Below, piece after piece: positions 32,612 to 32,738 of a DNA stretch of 32,738 nucleotides (position 1 is its first letter; every line of letters starts with the position of its first letter). The stretch lies in NCBI RefSeq assembly GCF_002252085.1, contig NZ_NEEY01000019.1, positions 1 to 32,738 on the forward strand. The letters are read 5' to 3'. A program made the translations under genes and the position numbers. The notes beneath the pieces were generated by a model. It searched no databases. It was not told where the DNA came from and was given only the letters and a program-made list of their open reading frames with translations. The stretch comes from Aerococcus sp. 1KP-2016. GTDB taxonomy: Bacteria; Bacillota; Bacilli; Lactobacillales; Aerococcaceae.

Positions 32612-32738
32612 TGTCAAGGACAGTATAAAATTGTAGGTTTATGACAGAATAAAAATGTAGGTTTTTGACAGTCTAATTTAGAAGTCCATTTATATTTTCC
32701 CTTTCATACGATATGATTTTCCAGTAATCTTGAAGACT
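32612..32738 (-). mobile_element. Second IS21-family element, right end only (partial)
   Basis: TGTCAAGGACAG at 32612 begins an IS end. It is followed by two near-identical 24-base direct repeats (32622-32645 and 32646-32669, each with TGTAGGTTT and ending TGACAG), the multiple transposase-binding repeats expected of IS21 ends. The end of an istB gene on the minus strand follows at 32690. The element is thus inserted antiparallel to the integrase gene and continues past the window. It differs in sequence from the IS21 at 21193. Confidence 0.8.
32690..32737 (-). CDS. istB: IstB C-terminus (partial)
   Basis: Read on the minus strand this gives VFKITGKSYRMKGKI and a stop. It matches the conserved IstB tail (compare LTFTGESYRLKN in the complete copy at 22748-23473). 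Only 15 residues are inside the window. Confidence 0.7.
   Translation of the reverse strand, partial: VFKITGKSYRMKGKI

Larger units (their letters stand above)
23803..32738. mobile_element. Integrated mobile element (IME-like) with cargo; boundaries not found
   Basis: Sigma-like regulator, FtsK/TcpA-like ATPase, membrane protein, dso, Rep_2, Xis and Int lie in order on the plus strand from 28824. AT-rich cargo genes lie on the minus strand from 23803. The backbone lacks a type IV secretion set, so it would be mobilisable rather than self-conjugative. The right attachment site should lie past int, outside the window. The left end could be anywhere between the araC terminator and 28600, so inclusion of the cargo is an inference. 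Confidence 0.5.

Overview
The window reads as the chromosome of a low-GC lactic-acid-type Firmicute (order Lactobacillales). A family such as Aerococcaceae or Carnobacteriaceae fits the gene set but cannot be proven from sequence alone. Strong AGGAGG-type ribosome sites, cre-type catabolite boxes, a cydABDC operon, a menA/prenyl-synthase pair without the rest of a menaquinone pathway, and IS21 elements all point that way. The middle (about 6.5-20 kb) is host core. Both flanks are AT-richer accessory DNA.

Layout. (1) 1-6287, all on the minus strand: a defence operon in the order cytosine-5 DNA methyltransferase, MORC/MutL-like GHKL ATPase, Z1-family helicase/ATPase (split into two frames), DUF4420 PD-(D/E)XK nuclease, and the start of a probable AIPR gene cut by the window edge. 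(2) 6507-17400: respiratory metabolism. It holds diacetyl/acetoin reductase, type II NADH dehydrogenase, menA (frameshifted), a divergent long-chain prenyl diphosphate synthase, and cydA-cydB-cydD-cydC. Together these make NADH -> menaquinone -> cytochrome bd -> O2. Because only the prenylation steps of quinone synthesis are seen, the head group may be imported or made elsewhere. (3) 18016-21048: an oxalate/formate-type MFS transporter, a DUF1304 membrane protein and an AraC/GyrI-like regulator. (4) 21193-23549: a complete IS21-family element with a 5-bp target duplication. (5) 23803-28523, minus strand: cargo made of a broken nuclease-fold/winged-helix protein, a protein kinase, a TIM-barrel-like protein of unknown function, and a large double-HTH protein with a promoter that implies a leaderless mRNA. 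(6) 28824-32611, plus strand: the backbone of an integrated mobile element. It carries a sigma-like regulator, a small protein, an FtsK/TcpA-like ATPase (frameshifted), a membrane protein, a pMV158-type double-strand origin hairpin, a Rep_2 rolling-circle initiator, an excisionase and an integrase. The integrase is cut after about 58 codons by a second, antiparallel IS21-family element that runs off the window.

Three things stand out. First, a family of palindromes (ACTAT-N8-ATAGT core) is laid out with a strict 40-41 bp period: six in a row in one convergent intergenic region and three in another. Second, the nuclease/kinase/TIM-barrel trio is a candidate undescribed defence or signalling cassette. 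Third, a rolling-circle origin sits inside an integrated element.

Caution: six genes (AIPR-like, Z1, menA, araC, the cargo nuclease, the FtsK-like ATPase) each look broken by a one- or two-base indel. Six in 33 kb, in both host and mobile genes, suggests indel errors in the assembly at least as much as true decay.
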